From Lentibacillus sp. Marseille-P4043 (lineage in GTDB: Bacteria > Bacillota > Bacilli > Bacillales > Amphibacillaceae), in the NCBI RefSeq assembly GCF_900258515.1, contig NZ_LT984884.1, forward strand, positions 3,726,552-3,790,551: DNA of 64,000 nucleotides. Direction: 5' to 3'. Position numbers and translations under genes: made by a program. The notes beneath the pieces were generated by a model. It had not been told where the DNA came from. It saw only the letters and a program-made list of their open reading frames with translations, and ran no database searches. Below are positions 62,397 to 64,000 of the stretch, one piece after another (the stretch's first letter is position 1; each line of letters starts with the position of its first letter).

Positions 62397-63446
62397 TTAT
62401 TTTTGCATACCACGCTGGATGTCAATAACTTTATTCTTGAGCAAGCCGGTAGAATCAGAAACTAATTCAATTTCCAGTCCTTTTTCTAAAAGTCGATGGG
62501 CAATGGTTTCCTTTGTCTTTTGCTCAGCTTCTTTTGCCTTTTGCTCAGCCTTTTGCTCAGCCTTTTGCTCAGCTTCCTTTGCCTTTTGCTCAGCCTTTTG
62601 TTCGGCGTGTTGTACTCGCAATTCAGCTTCTCGTTGGGCTGCTTCCTCATCCATAATTTGTTTCAATCGGGATTCATAAACAAGCCTTTGTTCCTGTTCC
62701 ATGCTCAGCCCTTCCCAGTTATGAAAGGCTTCCCTTAGTGACTCATCTTTCAAGGCCATCTCCTCCAATTCCTTATAAATATCATCATAGATTTTACCGT
62801 TTCTAGAATCGACCATGCCAAGCAGCAAAAGCCATCTTACCAACGCATCATTCCATGGATCAAGTTTATCATCTTTCCAATCCTTTATTAACTTGCTCAT
62901 CTCAATAAAATGAAATTCCATCACATTCGTCAGTTTGAACTGGTCTTCATCTTCATATAAATGATAGGAAGTATGGAAACGTTCTGTTTGACTAAAAAGA
63001 TCAAAGTTAAGAATATTGATTGAAATTACCGGTCGCAATTCTGTATAACCCATTCCCTTTTTCTGTGAGCTTAAATATGCCTTGGACCAGTAATAGATGG
63101 AACGTTTAATCATATCATATTTATTTGTAAATTGGATTTCTACATTGATCTTTTCATCGGCAGTTGTAACAACTAGCAGATCCAGTCTTGACTGTTTATC
63201 ATCAACATATTCCCCGCTGAATTCCGTATTCATAAATGAGATATCCTTGATTTGATTCCTACCTGTTTTCTGCAAAATTGCATTCAAAAATACAACAGTA
63301 ATATCCTTATTCTTTTCATTTCCAAATAGTTGTTTGAAGGCGTAATCAACTTTTAAATCCATTAGTTGTTCTAGTGGAATGCGTTTAAGTAATTTTGATC
63401 TATTAATTTCCTGTTTTCGCTTGGTGTATTCATTTCGATCTTCCAT
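62397..63446 (-). CDS. Rpn-family recombination-promoting nuclease (PD-(D/E)XK)
   Basis: Putative transposase-like nuclease of 349 residues. The N-terminal PDDEXK core has D34 in LKVDYAFKQLFG, D89 in SRLDLLV, E103-x-Q105 in NVEIQFTNKYD and RSIYYWSKAYLSSQKKG. The last third is a coiled coil with exact short repeats (AEQKAEQKAKE, about residues 280-310), which at DNA level are tandem copies of a 15-18-bp unit. Rpn proteins cut DNA and promote recA-independent recombination. No good ribosome site is seen before 63446. Located inside a segment bounded by the 187-bp repeats. Confidence 0.87.
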   Translation of the reverse strand: MEDRNEYTKRKQEINRSKLLKRIPLEQLMDLKVDYAFKQLFGNEKNKDITVVFLNAILQKTGRNQIKDISFMNTEFSGEYVDDKQSRLDLLVVTTADEKINVEIQFTNKYDMIKRSIYYWSKAYLSSQKKGMGYTELRPVISINILNFDLFSQTERFHTSYHLYEDEDQFKLTNVMEFHFIEMSKLIKDWKDDKLDPWNDALVRWLLLLGMVDSRNGKIYDDIYKELEEMALKDESLREAFHNWEGLSMEQEQRLVYESRLKQIMDEEAAQREAELRVQHAEQKAEQKAKEAEQKAEQKAEQKAKEAEQKTKETIAHRLLEKGLEIELVSDSTGLLKNKVIDIQRGMQK

Positions 63447-63813
63447 TACTTGAGTAACTGTAGTGTAATTAGTGGTTTTTTAAATCGGCAGTTCTACCAG
63501 TGTCATATCAACACTTCCTTTAAATTATATGAGGACTTACCGAGGAGTATTTCTATTTATATTATATCAAAACCCAGACTAACAAACAAGTGTTCTTTTT
63601 TCATAAAAGGTGAAAATATAATTAGATTTATTACACAATATTTTAGGAAGCCCTTCCGAAATAATCATTCTTAATCATAACATTTTCACCCCCTTACCAG
63701 TAATAAATATCAAAACCAATTCACAAGTCAGTTTCTTTAACATGAATTGCCCATCTATTTAATGATAATACTAAATTTTCAAAGCACGCACTTGGAGGTC
63801 AACATATACTCTG
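63447..63813. other. Intergenic region before repeat copy 2
   Basis: About 365 AT-rich bases. An open frame over 63450-63674 lacks a ribosome site and domain features. I see no strong hairpin. Confidence 0.4.
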
Positions 63814-64000
63814 CGTAAAGGAGGGTCTGACCCCGTTGCTCTCGTATTTTGTATATAAATCAACAAATGTTTTCAATAAAGCGAGTAATCGCAGTCTCAA
63901 TCTTAACAGTCTTTAGGTTTAACAGAGTTGTCAAGGCACTTATTAGAGACGTTCAAAGTTTCCTCAGCTAACTGTTTGATCTTATTTTATCTGTGCGAAA
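63814..64000. repeat. 187-bp direct repeat, copy 2 (cut by window end)
   Basis: Matches 60994-61180 in 186 of 187 positions and reaches the end of the window at TGTGCGAAA, so the true copy continues beyond it. Confidence 0.93.

Overview
The window looks like chromosome from a low-GC, spore-forming, probably moderately halophilic Bacillaceae bacterium (Virgibacillus/Oceanobacillus/Lentibacillus-like). The reasons are strong AGGAGG-type ribosome sites with frequent TTG starts, Bacillus-type gene families (YcnKJI, PpaC, CoaW, SinI-domain, BceRSAB-type module, DUF2975-YozG pair), compatible-solute uptake genes (BCCT carrier, OpuAC-like lipoprotein), and GC-rich dispersed repeats of a kind I associate with this group. 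I saw no rRNA, tRNA or CRISPR array. Genus assignment is inference.

Layout. 0-7.4 kb: surface-polysaccharide genes (UDP-GlcNAc 2-epimerase, GT4, UDP-sugar dehydrogenase, DegT aminotransferase, GT2), interrupted by a 0.77-kb array of 21-bp tandem repeats. 7.4-13.1 kb: single genes (YczE-like, SIMPL, GrpB, GNAT, small membrane proteins, DUF4256) and an 827-bp element with 24-bp inverted ends that carries GC-rich repeats. 13.4-14.8 kb: intact IS4-family insertion sequence with a 9-bp target duplication. 14.8-19.1 kb: menC and the copper locus ycnK-ycnJ-ycnI. 19.2-25.2 kb: DUF2798, DUF2200, GNAT, a second short tandem array, a broken MFS gene, cadC-cadA, and a cold-shock gene. 25.3-28.9 kb: FMN reductase/LLM monooxygenase with an HxlR regulator, and a TetR-SMR-SMR efflux operon whose promoter carries a perfect palindrome. 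29-32.8 kb: BCCT transporter, VOC protein and ppaC, with traces of a tandem duplication. 33.3-34.7 kb: a second, frameshifted IS copy. 35-41.9 kb: SulP/UspA, DUF421, CDF, DHA2 efflux, aldo/keto reductase. 42-44.4 kb: an alpha/beta-hydrolase-like/BTAD fusion regulator followed by a SinI-like gene. 44.4-50 kb: DUF817, DUF2975-XRE, ferredoxin, pantothenate kinase, small membrane proteins, Asp/Glu racemase. 50-56.6 kb: HrtBA-like ABC pair and a BceRSAB-type antimicrobial-peptide module. 57-64 kb: NagZ-like GH3 enzyme, orphan OpuAC-like lipoprotein, and an Rpn-type nuclease between two 187-bp direct repeats that differ at one base.

Most notable: the 42.4-44.4 kb locus. The fusion protein keeps an alpha/beta-hydrolase fold but has lost both the nucleophilic serine (GHGLGG) and the catalytic histidine, and it continues into a winged-helix plus BTAD activator of SARP/AfsR type. 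The next gene, a SinI-like antirepressor, has three GTGTAA direct repeats at 10-11-bp spacing ending 12 bp before a TATAAT box, which is close to SARP operator architecture. I infer a possible one-component small-molecule sensor that switches on an antirepressor. The fold, missing residues and repeats are read from the sequence; the circuit is hypothesis.
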